Of a stretch of 64,000 nucleotides of DNA, positions 1 through 8,802 are shown piece by piece. Every line of letters starts with the position of its first letter. Positions within the stretch are counted from its first letter, which is position 1. A model generated the notes under the pieces. It searched no databases and had not been told where the DNA came from. It was given only the letters and a program-made list of their open reading frames with translations. Source of the stretch: Myxococcales bacterium (GTDB lineage: Bacteria > Myxococcota_A > Bradymonadia > UBA7976 > UBA1532). Location: NCBI GenBank assembly GCA_020633465.1, contig JACKDN010000011.1, positions 62,001 through 126,000 of the forward strand, written 5' to 3'. Both the position numbers and the translations under genes were made by a program.

Positions 1-1321
1 CGCCCGGCTGCGCGGGCTGACGCTCGAGGACGGCGGCGCGTACCTGGTGGTCGTCGGCACCCACGACGGCCGCGGGCGCGGCAACTACCGCCTGGCGCTC
101 GACTGCCCCGGCGGCGACTGCGCGCCGGCGCCCCAGCCCGAGCCCTCCGCGTGCCCCGACCGCATCGCCGCCGGCATCGAGGCCTGCGTGGCCGACCAGC
201 TGAGCGACACCGAGGCCGGCTGGACCGCCCCCGACGCCTTCGAGGCGTGCCTCGACGCCGAGCCCTTCGCCGTCGGCTACGACGCGCAGTGCGCCGAGGC
301 GCCCGTGCCCGCCTGCGAGCTGCCCTACGAGCAGGCGTGGAGCGCCCTCGTCGGCCCCTGCCGCGACGCGCTCGCGCACCGCTTCGCCACCGCCGGCTGC
401 GTCTTCGGCGACACCTGGCAGGGCCTGTGGCGCACGCCCGGCGTCGCCGTCACCGCCGAGCGCCGCCTGCGCGCCCCCGACGGCCTCGACGCGCTGACCG
501 GCCGGCAGATCGTCGCCGCGATGCAGGCCGCCGGGCACACCGACGTGGAGTCGCTGGCGGCCGCCTTCGAGCGCGCCGACGCCGGCGAGATCAACGTGGT
601 CGACCTGTGGGATGCGACAAACGGCCGCGCCTTCGTGGGCGTCGAGTTCGGCGCCGGCGACACGTCCGTCGGCGCGATCTTCCCCGCCGACGGGGCCGAC
701 CCGGTGGCGGTCAACGGCGACGGCGACCTGTACCAGTGCACGGTGACGCCGGGCCCCGCCGGCCGCGACTGCGCCGCCGACGCCGACTGCGCCGAGGGCC
801 TCACCTGCGCCGGCCGCGCCGACGGCGTCGGCCGCTGCGCCGACACGTCCCGCCACCCCGCCGAGGGCACCGAGTGCAGCGCCGACACGGCCTGCGCCGC
901 CGGCCTGCTGTGCGCCGGCCTCAGCCGCGACCCGTCCTGGGGCCTTTGCCTGCCCGCGTGGATGCGCCAGACCTTCGTGAGCGAGGGCCCGACCCACCTC
1001 GAGGCCGACGTCGGCGAGCTGACCCTCGAGATCCCGGCGCGTGGCCTGGCCAGCGTCGACATGGACGTCGTCTTCGGCGCCGAGGTGGTCACCGAGGGCG
1101 CCACCCACCTGACCGTCACGCTGACCAACCCGTCCGGCAACGAGGTGGTGGTGTTCGACGCCCCCGTCGGTCACGACACGCACTGGCTGGACGTCGTGCC
1201 CCGCGGCTTCAGCGGCGACGAGGACGTCAACGGCACCTGGACGCTGCGCGTCGTCGACGGCGGCCGCGTCGGCCTGACCCTCGAGCGCTGGCACCTGACC
1301 ATCGGCAGCCGCTGGGACTGA
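1..1321 (+). CDS. Secreted modular protein with PPC-like, Cys-rich and P/Homo B domains (5' end missing)
   Basis: The frame is open from base 2, so the start lies upstream of the window; about 439 residues are visible. The first 35 or so residues (AYLVVVGTHDGRGRGNYRL) read like the end of a bacterial pre-peptidase C-terminal (PPC) domain. A Cys-containing domain without a family I recognise follows, then two short Cys-rich repeats (CAADADCAEGLTC and CSADTACAAGLLC). The last 115 residues match the proprotein-convertase P/Homo B jelly roll (LTVTLTNPSGNEVV, GTWTLRVVDG, LERWHLTIGS). These pieces are typical of exported myxobacterial proteins, and an extracellular or surface location is inferred. 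The Cys-rich repeats resemble the tails of the giant lipoproteins at 19-41 kb. The catalytic part, if any, is not in the window. Confidence 0.75.
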   Translation, partial: ARLRGLTLEDGGAYLVVVGTHDGRGRGNYRLALDCPGGDCAPAPQPEPSACPDRIAAGIEACVADQLSDTEAGWTAPDAFEACLDAEPFAVGYDAQCAEAPVPACELPYEQAWSALVGPCRDALAHRFATAGCVFGDTWQGLWRTPGVAVTAERRLRAPDGLDALTGRQIVAAMQAAGHTDVESLAAAFERADAGEINVVDLWDATNGRAFVGVEFGAGDTSVGAIFPADGADPVAVNGDGDLYQCTVTPGPAGRDCAADADCAEGLTCAGRADGVGRCADTSRHPAEGTECSADTACAAGLLCAGLSRDPSWGLCLPAWMRQTFVSEGPTHLEADVGELTLEIPARGLASVDMDVVFGAEVVTEGATHLTVTLTNPSGNEVVVFDAPVGHDTHWLDVVPRGFSGDEDVNGTWTLRVVDGGRVGLTLERWHLTIGSRWD

Positions 1322-1486
1322 GCCTACGGTTCGAGCGTCGTTGGCTCGGACGACCGGGCCCCCGGCGACCGTGCGCGCCGCGCCAACCCCACCTTCCGCA
1401 TAGCCGCCAGCCCGCCCGCGCAGCCTGGCGGTCGCCTCGTCCTGGGACGCCACAGGCGTCGCGCGAGCATGATGTACGACTGTACT

Positions 1487-1492
1487 TATAAT
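1487..1492 (+). promoter_or_regulatory. Candidate -10 box (TATAAT) for the ATPase gene
   Basis: A perfect TATAAT stands in otherwise GC-rich sequence, with two TGTAC motifs just upstream (1474-1478 and 1481-1485). No convincing -35 box is present at the usual distance. Transcription would begin near 1499. That rules out the GTG at 1495 as a start and favours the ATG at 1516 or the GTG at 1510. Confidence 0.45.
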
Positions 1493-1515
1493 AAGTGCAG
1501 AACTACATTGTGGCG

Positions 1516-2988
1516 ATGGACCGTCCTGCCGACATGTTCGACCGGGTGTGGGAGTGGAACGCCCTGACGCGCTTCGCCGGCGATGCGCGGGCCGGCGCCA
1601 CGCTCGGCGTCGTCTCGGGGCGGCGCCGACAGGGAAAGTCCTTCCTGCTCCAGTGTCTGTGCGAGGCCACGGGAGGCTTCTACTACGAGGCCATCGAGGC
1701 GACCGAGGCCGACTCGCTGCGGCACTTGGGGCAACGGCTGGCGGCGCACGTGGGCGCGCCGGGGCGGATCGCGTTCGACGGCTGGCCGGCGGCGGTGGAC
1801 GCGTTGCTCGAGCTGGGCCGGCGGGACGAGCCGGTGGTCGTGGTGCTGGACGAGTTCCCCTATCTGGCCCACGCCAGCCCGTCGCTGCCGTCGATCATCC
1901 AGGCCGCGCTCGCCCAGCGTGGCGAGCGGCGCGCCGCGTCGCGCGCGCGCCTGATCCTCTGCGGATCGGCGCTCTCGTTCATGGGACGCCTGTTGGCGGG
2001 GGACGCGCCCCTTCGCGGCCGCGCCGGGCTCGACCTCGTCGTGCCGACGCTCGACTACCGGCTCGCGGCGCGGTTCTGGGGCCTGGAGAAGGACCCCGCG
2101 CTGGCGATGCGCGTGCACGCGGTGGTCGGCGGGACGCCGGCCTACCGACGCCAGTTCGTGGCCGACGACGTGCCGACCGGCCCGGATGACTTCGACGCGT
2201 GGGTGATGCGAACGGCGCTCGATCCCGCGGTGCCTTTGTTCAGGGAGGGGCGCTACCTGCTCTCCGAGGAGCCCGACCTCCGCGACAAGGCGCTCTATCA
2301 CTCCACGCTGGCGGCGGTCGCCGAGGGCAGGACCACGCGCGGCAAGATCGCGGCGGCGCTGCAGCGCTCGAGTCAGGACATGGGCCACCCACTCACGGTC
2401 CTCGAGGACGCGGGCTTCCTCGAACGCCGCGAAGACGCCTTCCGGGCGCGGCGGCCCACCTACCACCTCGTCGAGCCCATCATCCGCTTCTACCACGCCA
2501 TCTCGCGGCCGACCTGGGCCCAGCTCGAGCGACCGGGGCGCGCCGACGCCGTTTGGCGCCGGGCTCAGCCGACCTTCGAGTCCCGGCTGCTCGGTCCGGA
2601 CTTCGAGGAGATCTGCCGTCACTGGACGCTGCGGTTCGCCGCGCCGGAGACCATCGGGGCGCTGGTCACCGACGTGGGCGCCGGCGTGGTGTACGACAAG
2701 AGCGCGCGCGCCCGCCTCGAGGTGGACGTGGTCGCCTACGCGCGGGGCGAGGACGAGGGTCGGCGCCTCGTCCTGCTCGGCGAGGCCAAGTGGGGACGGA
2801 GGCTGGACGTCACCGACCTGGCCCGCCTGCGCCGCGCCCGGACGCTGCTGGCCGACAGCGGCCTGCTCGACCCGGCGGCGTGCCGCCTCGCCCTCTTCAG
2901 CGGCGCGGGCTTCAGCGAAGACCTCCGGGCGGAGGCGGGCGCCGACGTGCTGCTGGTCGACCTGGAGCGCCTGTACAAGGGCGAGTGA
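1516..2988 (+). CDS. Archaeal-type AAA+ ATPase with DUF234-like C-terminal nuclease fold
   Basis: This 490-residue protein has the layout of the PF01637/DUF234 family. The Walker A loop is GRRRQGKS (35-42) and Walker B is VVVVLDEFPYL (D112, E113). A winged-helix segment lies near 285-315 (GKIAAALQRS, LEDAGFLERR). The C-terminal domain has the PD-(D/E)xK-like pattern RLEVDVV followed by LLGEAKW. Family members are scattered by lateral transfer and their role is poorly known; DNA binding or cleavage is inferred from the fold. I chose ATG 1516 because the TATAAT at 1487 would place transcription start after the earlier GTG at 1495. No good ribosome binding site is visible, so short-leader translation is possible. 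The gene sits 69 bp before a toxin-antitoxin pair, which suggests a small accessory insertion. Confidence 0.85.
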   Translation: MDRPADMFDRVWEWNALTRFAGDARAGATLGVVSGRRRQGKSFLLQCLCEATGGFYYEAIEATEADSLRHLGQRLAAHVGAPGRIAFDGWPAAVDALLELGRRDEPVVVVLDEFPYLAHASPSLPSIIQAALAQRGERRAASRARLILCGSALSFMGRLLAGDAPLRGRAGLDLVVPTLDYRLAARFWGLEKDPALAMRVHAVVGGTPAYRRQFVADDVPTGPDDFDAWVMRTALDPAVPLFREGRYLLSEEPDLRDKALYHSTLAAVAEGRTTRGKIAAALQRSSQDMGHPLTVLEDAGFLERREDAFRARRPTYHLVEPIIRFYHAISRPTWAQLERPGRADAVWRRAQPTFESRLLGPDFEEICRHWTLRFAAPETIGALVTDVGAGVVYDKSARARLEVDVVAYARGEDEGRRLVLLGEAKWGRRLDVTDLARLRRARTLLADSGLLDPAACRLALFSGAGFSEDLRAEAGADVLLVDLERLYKGE

Positions 2989-3026
2989 CGACCCCTCGTG
3001 CCGCTGTCGACGCGCGACCTCCCGGT

Positions 3027-3053
3027 GTTGTACAAATGAGTTGTACAGGAGGG
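3027..3053 (+). promoter_or_regulatory. Direct-repeat operator and ribosome binding site of the antitoxin gene
   Basis: GTTGTACA occurs twice, at 3027-3034 and 3040-3047, spaced 13 bp start to start. Each contains the palindrome TGTACA. The second copy runs into AGGAGGG (3047-3053), a strong ribosome binding site 4 nt before the ATG. The position fits autorepression by the Phd-type antitoxin, which is usual for the family and is inferred here. Confidence 0.55.
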
Positions 3054-3057
3054 CCCC

Positions 3058-3300
3058 ATGAAGACGTTGAGCATCTCGGAAGCACGGCGGCAACTGGCCG
3101 CGCTGGCCGAAGAGGTCGCGGCGACCGGTGAGCCGATCACCGTGACCCGCCGCGGCGTACCCGTCATCAAGCTCGTCGCCTGCGTCCCCGAGTCGGTGCT
3201 CGATGCCATCGAGCGTCACCCGCTGCGCCAGATGGAGATCCAGCTCGCCGACGACTTCGATGAACCCCTCGACGACCTGTGGGAGGCGCTCGAACCGTGA
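3058..3300 (+). CDS. Phd/YefM-family antitoxin
   Basis: This 80-residue protein has the typical Phd/YefM N-terminus (MKTLSISEARRQLAALAEEV, then EPITVTRRGVPVIKLV), which forms the DNA-binding dimer in the family. The acidic C-terminal part (ADDFDEPLDDLWEALEP) would wrap and block the toxin. A strong AGGAGGG ribosome site precedes the ATG. The 3' end overlaps the PIN toxin start by 4 nt (GTGA), as in translationally coupled toxin-antitoxin operons. Repression of its own promoter through the GTTGTACA repeats is inferred. Confidence 0.9.
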   Translation: MKTLSISEARRQLAALAEEVAATGEPITVTRRGVPVIKLVACVPESVLDAIERHPLRQMEIQLADDFDEPLDDLWEALEP

Positions 3301-3692
3301 TCGTGTTGGACACCCATGCTTTTCTCTGGTGGCTGCACGCGCCGGGCAAGCTGAGCAAGGCGGCGCGCGAGGCCATCCACCGCTCGGTCGAGACCGACGA
3401 GGTCCGGCTCTCGGCCATCTCGATCTGGGAGGTCGCGGTCAAGCACGCACTGGGCAAGCTGACGCTCCCTACGACCTTGCGCGCGTGGCACGCCCACGCG
3501 ACCACGTTCCCCGGGTACCGAATGGTGCCCGTCGACGGCGACCTCGCCATCGAGAGTGTCGAGCTGCCGGGCGAGTTGCACCGGGATCCGGCCGATCGGC
3601 TGATCGTGGCGACGGCGCGCCGGCTCGACGCGCGCCTCGTCACCAAGGACAAGAAGCTCGTGGACTACCCGCACATCGAGACCATCTGGTAG
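3297..3692 (+). CDS. vapC: VapC-like PIN-domain ribonuclease toxin
   Basis: This 131-residue protein is a single PIN domain. The acidic residues expected for metal binding are present: D5 in MIVLDTHAFLWW, E45 in ISIWEVAVKH, and D97/D100 in RDPADRLIVATA. VapC toxins cleave RNA, often tRNA or rRNA; the target here is unknown. I chose GTG 3297 because it overlaps the antitoxin stop (GTGA) and puts the canonical MIVLDTH at the N-terminus. A longer frame from 3279 would add six residues lying inside the antitoxin gene. Confidence 0.9.
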   Translation: MIVLDTHAFLWWLHAPGKLSKAAREAIHRSVETDEVRLSAISIWEVAVKHALGKLTLPTTLRAWHAHATTFPGYRMVPVDGDLAIESVELPGELHRDPADRLIVATARRLDARLVTKDKKLVDYPHIETIW

Positions 3693-3782
3693 TCCACGAC
3701 TCGCCGCAGCGCCGAAGCGCCGTCGATTGCCACCGCTCCGCGCCCGCGCCATGCTGAGCGCGCACCGCCTGGGAGCCCGTCC

Positions 3783-5102
3783 ATGATGCGCCTCGACGCC
3801 GCCCGCAGCCTGTTGCACGAGGCCGTGCGGGGCATCACCGACCTCGTCGAGCGCAGCCACGAGCAGGTCGCCGGCCAGGTGGTGGGCGTTGCGCGCCGGG
3901 CCGGCGTGGGCGCCGAAGCCGAGGCCGTCGACGACCTGCGCCGGGCGATCACCTGGACCAGCCTCGCCGGCGTGCGCGGCGCCAACGCGCTGCTGAAGGT
4001 GCTGGGCGACGCCGCCTTCGGGCTGGCCGGGCCGACCACCGCCCCCGCGCCCCTGCCACCCCTGCGCAGCGACGCATTGAGCGGCGCCGCCGGGCTGATC
4101 GACGGCACCGTCGGCGCGCTCAACGGCATCTTCGGCGACGGCCTGGTCGCGCGCCGCAACGCCCTCGACCTGGGCATGGCCCTGCGCATGGGCGACGCGC
4201 TGCTACCCGCGGACGACGACGCGGCGCTGGCCGCGCAGCTGCGCCACGCCTTCGACGCGTCGCACGAAGGGGCCGACGCGAACCCCGCGCCGCGCCGCGC
4301 CCCGGGCGCTGGCGGGCGCGACCGCGAGCTGCTCGTCTTCGTCCACGGCCTGGCCGCCACCGAATGGAGCTGGTGCCTCGGCGGCGCCGCGCACTGGGGC
4401 GACCCGACCGCCACCTTCGCGACGAAGCTGCGCGCCGAGCGCGGCGCACTGCCCCTGTACGCGCGCTACAACACCGGCCGCCCGGTCACCGAGAACGGCG
4501 CCGCGCTGCACCACTGGCTCGACCGCGTCATGGCCGCCGCCGACGCCGCCGGCCGCCCCGTCGAACGCCTGGTGCTGGTCGGCCACAGCATGGGCGGCCT
4601 GGTCGTGCGCGACGCCGTCGCCCGCGCCGTCGCCGCCGACGCGCCCTGGCTGCCCAGCCTGAAGGCCGCCGCCTGCCTCGGCTCGCCGCACCAGGGCGCG
4701 CCCCTCGAGCGCGTCGCCCACGCCCTCACCGGCGCGCTCGGCCTCATCCCCTCACCCGGCGCCCAGGTGCCCGCCACCCTGCTGAACCTGCGCAGCGCCG
4801 GCGTCCGCGACCTGGGCCCCGGCGACCGCGCCCGCCCGGCCGCCGCCCCCTGGCACGGCCCGACCCTGCCGCACATGCCCCACCTGCGCTGGCTGCTGGT
4901 CGCCACCACCCTCACCGAGCGCCCCGACGGCGTCGCCGCCACCCTGCTCGGCGACGGCCTCGTCCCCCGCGACAGCGCGCTCGGCCCGGCCTCTGACCGC
5001 CCCGACGTGCACGTCGAGGTCCTCGGCGGTATCCAGCACGCGGCGATGCAGAACCACCCGAAGGTCTACGCGGCGCTGCGGGACTGGCTGGTCGAGGCCT
5101 GA
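3783..5102 (+). CDS. Alpha/beta-hydrolase, lipase-like
   Basis: The 439-residue protein has an alpha-helical N-terminal region of about 180 residues and then an alpha/beta-hydrolase domain. The oxyanion-side motif is LLVFVHGLAATEWSW and the nucleophile elbow is GHSMGGLV with Ser269. D391 (GDGLVPRDS) and H419 (GGIQHAAM) are the likely rest of the triad. The fold resembles triacylglycerol lipases and PGAP1-like esterases. No signal peptide is visible, so it is probably cytoplasmic. ATG occurs twice in a row (3783 and 3786) and the ribosome site is weak (GGGAG). The substrate cannot be told from the sequence. Confidence 0.85.
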   Translation: MMRLDAARSLLHEAVRGITDLVERSHEQVAGQVVGVARRAGVGAEAEAVDDLRRAITWTSLAGVRGANALLKVLGDAAFGLAGPTTAPAPLPPLRSDALSGAAGLIDGTVGALNGIFGDGLVARRNALDLGMALRMGDALLPADDDAALAAQLRHAFDASHEGADANPAPRRAPGAGGRDRELLVFVHGLAATEWSWCLGGAAHWGDPTATFATKLRAERGALPLYARYNTGRPVTENGAALHHWLDRVMAAADAAGRPVERLVLVGHSMGGLVVRDAVARAVAADAPWLPSLKAAACLGSPHQGAPLERVAHALTGALGLIPSPGAQVPATLLNLRSAGVRDLGPGDRARPAAAPWHGPTLPHMPHLRWLLVATTLTERPDGVAATLLGDGLVPRDSALGPASDRPDVHVEVLGGIQHAAMQNHPKVYAALRDWLVEA

Positions 5103-5241
5103 CCGCCGGAGAGCCGGCGCGCGCCGGGCCCCCTTCAACGGGCATGCCGGCCGACCACCGTTCATGCTGAATTCATTAGATTTTTCGAAGCGCAACGGCA
5201 GACCACCCCGCCGCATCGGGATCTTGGAAGGTGAAGATCCC

Positions 5242-6621
5242 ATGGCCAACGAGACGCCCTACGAAGACATCGACCAAGCCCTGCGCGGCCCCCTGATTCA
5301 ACCCGGCGACGACGACTACGACGGCGCCCGCGCGATCTACAACGCGATGATCGACAAGCGGCCCGGCCTGATCGTCCGGTGCGCCGACGTGGCCGACGTG
5401 ATCACGGCGGTGAACTACGGCCGCGAGCAGGGCCTCGACATCGCCGTGCGCGGCGGCGGCCACAACGGCCCCGGCCTGGCGCTGGTGGACGACGGGCTGG
5501 TGATCGACCTGTCGGGCCTGCGGGGCATCCGCGTGGACCCCGGAGCGAGGACCGCGCGGGTCGAGCCCGGCTGCGTATGGGGCGACGTCGACCACGCGAC
5601 CCATCCCTTCGGCCTGGCCACCGTCAGCGGCGTCATCGGCACCACCGGCGTCGGCGGCCTCACGCTGGGCGGCGGCCACGGCTACCTGTCGCGGCGCTAC
5701 GGTCTGACCGTCGACAACCTGCTGGCGGCCGACGTGGTGCTCGCCGACGGGCGCCTCGTGCACGCCAGCGAGGACGAGAACGCCGACCTCTTCTGGGCCC
5801 TGCGCGGCGGCGGCGGCAACTTCGGCGTCGTGACGTCGTTCCTGTTCCGGCTGCACCCCGTCGACACGGTCGTCGCGGGCCCCGTGTTCTGGTCGCTCGA
5901 CGACCTCGAAGCCACCATGCGGTGGTACCGCGACTGGCTGCCCGGGGCGCCGGAGACGGTGTATGCGCTGTACCAGTGCTGCTGCATCCCGCCGGTCGAG
6001 CCCTTCCCCGAGCACCTGCACGGACGCAACGTCTGCGGGCTGATGTTCTGCAACACGGGCCCCGAGGACGAGGCCCTCGCCGCCGTGCAGCCCGCGCGCG
6101 AGGTCGCCGAGCCGCTGTTCGAGCACGTCGGCCCGATGCCCTACCCCGTGTTGCAGAGCATGTTCGACCCGCTCTACCCATCCGGCCTGCAGTGGTACTG
6201 GAAGGGTGACTTCGTGCGCGAGCTGCCCGACGCCGCCATCGCCCAGCACGCGCGCTTCGGCGACGTGCCCACGCCCCACTCGTTGATGCACCTGTACCCC
6301 ATCGACGGCGCCGTCCAGCGCGTCGGCTCGGACGCCACGGCGTTCCGCTACCGCGACGCCACCTGGTCGATGGTCATCGCCGGCGTCGACGAGGATCCCG
6401 CGAACGCCGACAGCCTGCGCGACTGGGCGCGCGCCTACTGGAAGGCCGTGCACCCCCACGGCGCCGGCGCCTCCTACGTGAACTTCATGATGGAAGAGGG
6501 CGCCGACCGCGTGCGCGCCACCTACGGTGACAACTACGCCCGGCTGCGCGCCATCAAGGCCAAGTACGATCCCGACAACCTGTTCCACGTGAACCAGAAC
6601 ATCGAGCCGGCGAGCCGCTGA
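5242..6621 (+). CDS. FAD-linked oxidoreductase of the berberine-bridge (BBE) type
   Basis: The 459-residue protein has a PCMH-type FAD-binding domain followed by a substrate domain and a C-terminal BBE segment (ATYGDNYARLRAIKAKYDPD, then NLFHVNQNI). H74 in RGGGHNG is the expected site of 8-alpha-histidyl FAD attachment. The second covalent site, a Cys in bicovalent relatives, falls at VSGVIGTTGVGG and has no Cys, so FAD should be attached at one point only. A usable GGAAGG ribosome site precedes ATG 5242; an upstream in-frame ATG at 5164 would add 26 unlikely residues. Relatives oxidise sugars, alkaloids or secondary metabolites. The substrate is unknown. Confidence 0.9.
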   Translation: MANETPYEDIDQALRGPLIQPGDDDYDGARAIYNAMIDKRPGLIVRCADVADVITAVNYGREQGLDIAVRGGGHNGPGLALVDDGLVIDLSGLRGIRVDPGARTARVEPGCVWGDVDHATHPFGLATVSGVIGTTGVGGLTLGGGHGYLSRRYGLTVDNLLAADVVLADGRLVHASEDENADLFWALRGGGGNFGVVTSFLFRLHPVDTVVAGPVFWSLDDLEATMRWYRDWLPGAPETVYALYQCCCIPPVEPFPEHLHGRNVCGLMFCNTGPEDEALAAVQPAREVAEPLFEHVGPMPYPVLQSMFDPLYPSGLQWYWKGDFVRELPDAAIAQHARFGDVPTPHSLMHLYPIDGAVQRVGSDATAFRYRDATWSMVIAGVDEDPANADSLRDWARAYWKAVHPHGAGASYVNFMMEEGADRVRATYGDNYARLRAIKAKYDPDNLFHVNQNIEPASR

Positions 6622-6653
6622 GCGCGTTCGCAGCGCCGAGGGGTGCGCCGCGC

Positions 6654-6801
6654 CTACCGCCGGACGCCCTCGAGGTCATGGATCTCGCCGAAGGGGCGCT
6701 CGATCTCGAGCGACGGCAGCCGCACCGAGCCCTCGGTGGCTTCGCGCATGACCCAGGCGTCGTCGACCCGCTGAAGCTGTCGTTCGGCGGGGTACGCCAT
6801 C
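6654..6801 (-). CDS. Small hypothetical protein, 48 residues
   Basis: The short frame starts with MAYPAERQLQRVDDAWVM and ends GEIHDLEGVRR. Its strongest support is an AGGAGG ribosome site correctly spaced before the ATG. It lies 97 nt downstream of the kinase-like gene on the same strand and could be the last gene of that operon. There is no Cys, no leader-like Gly-Gly site and no family I recognise. It may be a small cytosolic protein. A modified-peptide precursor is possible only by analogy with its radical SAM neighbour. Confidence 0.5.
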
Positions 6802-6898
6802 GCATCCTCCTCGGCCAGACCGACGATAGCCGGTGCGGTGGTCCGACACGAAGGCCAGGCTCGGCCACCCATTGGGTAGAGCCGACACCTCGTCACGA

Positions 6899-7465
6899 TC
6901 AGAGCAGGTCGAGCAGGCACCGCGCGGCGGCCGCCGGCGCGAGCGCGGTGACGTCCAGGCGCGCCAGGCGACCGACGGGCTCGTTCGGCGCCGGTGTGCT
7001 CAGGCGCCGCCGCACCGCCTCCGCGAACGACGGCTGCAGGCTCTCGACGTCCTGCGCCGTCATGCCGCGCGCGGCGAGGCGAGCGCGGCGCTCGTCTTCG
7101 CGCAGCTCGACGATGACGGTCACGTCGGGCCGCGGGACGCGCGACGCGACGTCGGCGAGCGCGACGCCCGTGCCCCGGGCCAGGCCGTAGGCGATGGTCG
7201 ACAGCCAGTACCGATCGATCACGACGTCGGCGCCCGCGTCGGCCAGCGCACGCGCCCGGCGTCCCACCGCGCAGACGCTGGCGGCGTAGAAGAGCTGGGG
7301 GATGAGCGGGTCGCCGGCCGCCACGGCGTGGATCGCGCGCCGGGCGTCGCGCAGGTCGTCGCCCGGCGTCGCGAGGGCGACGAAGCGGGGCAGCGCCCGC
7401 GCCAGCGTCGACTTCCCGACGCCGTCGAGGCCCTCCAGGACGACCATCCGACCGCGGCGGCTCAC
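6899..7465 (-). CDS. Thymidylate-kinase-like P-loop protein
   Basis: The 188-residue protein has Walker A in VVLEGLDGVGKSTLAR, the DRY motif typical of thymidylate kinases (VVIDRYWLSTIAYG) and a late VTVIVELREDERRARLAARG segment like the TMPK LID region. It is shorter than housekeeping Tmk (about 205-215 residues), so it may act on a different nucleotide or substrate. I chose GTG 7465 because it overlaps the radical SAM stop in GTGA; ATG 7447 is the alternative. The coupled arrangement points to a joint role with the upstream radical SAM enzyme. Confidence 0.8.
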   Translation of the reverse strand: MSRRGRMVVLEGLDGVGKSTLARALPRFVALATPGDDLRDARRAIHAVAAGDPLIPQLFYAASVCAVGRRARALADAGADVVIDRYWLSTIAYGLARGTGVALADVASRVPRPDVTVIVELREDERRARLAARGMTAQDVESLQPSFAEAVRRRLSTPAPNEPVGRLARLDVTALAPAAAARCLLDLL

Positions 7466-8802
7466 CACGCACCGCCCGCGGGCGAGCGGCTCGGCGGCGC
7501 GCCGCCGTCGACCGCGTCGAGCGCCTCGACGCAGGGCGGGTGCCGGTCCTCGGTCGCGCGCAGCGCCGCGGCCAGGCGCACCATCGCGGCGTGGTCGGCC
7601 CGGTCGAAGGTGCTGCTGGACACCACGGCGGGGATGGGCTGTTCGTCCTCTTCGAGCGCCCAGGTCGCGCGCGCCTGTTCGAGCGGGGTGCCGCGCAGCA
7701 GCATCAACGGGAACGCGCGGACGCGAGGCACGCGCCGCCGCAGGCACCAGTCGACGGTCGCGCGGAACGACGCGAGCGTTTGCTCGGGCAACCCGTAGAT
7801 CAGCGACACCTCGTGGTCGATACCGCGGCCTCGCAGGTCGGCCAGCGCCCGGTCGACGACCTCCAGGCGGTTGAAGCGCTGCACCGCCCGGCCCTCGGCC
7901 AGGTGGATGGTCTGGAGGCCCAACTCGAGGGTCACGTCCAAGCCGTCCAGCGCGTCGAGGAAGGCCGCGTCGAGCGACTCGAACCGGCACTGCAGCGACA
8001 GGTGCCCGCGATAGCCCGCCGCCTTCAGCGCGGCGAGTACGCCGAGCGCGTGATCGCCCTTGGTGTTGAAGACGGGATCGAGGACGGCGATGGCGTCGAC
8101 CCCCGCCTCGACGAAGGCGCGCACCTCGGCCTCCAGCCGGGCGGGCAGGAAGCGCGTGCGCGTGAGGCGCGCGCCCGCCTCGCGGTGCTGGCAGAAGGCG
8201 CAGCGGAAGGGGCAGCCGCGCTGCGTCTCCCAGCGGACGAAGCGGCGCGACGCGGTGGGGTCGAAGTCGAGCGGCACCGCGCCCTCGAGGTACGGCGACG
8301 GGATAGCCTCGAGGGGCGCCTGGGCCACGGCTCCGCGGTCGGGCTGCCCGGCCACGTGCACGCCCGGGATGCCGCCGGGCCAGTCACCCGCGTACAGGTC
8401 GCGCAGCGCCTGCTCGGCGTAGCCGCGCACGAACAGGTCGGCCTCGGGGTACAGCGCCTCGAGGCCCGCGCCCGCGTACGAGATCTGCGGCCCGCCGAGC
8501 ACGACGCGCCCGGTGAAGCCGCGCGCCCGCAGCCCGCGGAGCACCGCCCGCACCCGGTCGTCGTTCCACACGTACACGCCGAAGGCGACGTCGGCGCCGC
8601 CGTGCGCCACGTCCGCGACGACCTCGACGACGCGCTCCAGATCGGCCGCGTCCGCGAGAACGTCGACTGGGAAGACGAGGGGCCGCACGTCCACGCCGTC
8701 GGCCGCCAGCGCCGCGTGGATGCTCGCCGCGCCGAGCGGCGTGCGCGGATCCCCCGGGCGGTGCCACGGCATCGACACCAGCACCACGCGACGGCCGCTC
8801 AC
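7462..8802 (-). CDS. B12-binding-type radical SAM enzyme
   Basis: The 446-residue protein has an N-terminal Rossmann-like region of the B12-binding kind (RRVVLVSMPWHRPGDPRTP, then VVLGGPQISYAG). It is followed by a radical SAM core with CPFRCAFC (C197, C201, C204) for the 4Fe-4S cluster. Later landmarks include LELGLQTI and VSLIYGLPEQTL. The arrangement matches cobalamin-domain radical SAM proteins that methylate or rearrange unactivated carbons. The start GTG 8802 overlaps the DUF4258-like stop in GTGA, and the 3' end overlaps the kinase start the same way. The substrate is unknown. Confidence 0.85.
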   Translation of the reverse strand: MSGRRVVLVSMPWHRPGDPRTPLGAASIHAALAADGVDVRPLVFPVDVLADAADLERVVEVVADVAHGGADVAFGVYVWNDDRVRAVLRGLRARGFTGRVVLGGPQISYAGAGLEALYPEADLFVRGYAEQALRDLYAGDWPGGIPGVHVAGQPDRGAVAQAPLEAIPSPYLEGAVPLDFDPTASRRFVRWETQRGCPFRCAFCQHREAGARLTRTRFLPARLEAEVRAFVEAGVDAIAVLDPVFNTKGDHALGVLAALKAAGYRGHLSLQCRFESLDAAFLDALDGLDVTLELGLQTIHLAEGRAVQRFNRLEVVDRALADLRGRGIDHEVSLIYGLPEQTLASFRATVDWCLRRRVPRVRAFPLMLLRGTPLEQARATWALEEDEQPIPAVVSSSTFDRADHAAMVRLAAALRATEDRHPPCVEALDAVDGGAPPSRSPAGGAW

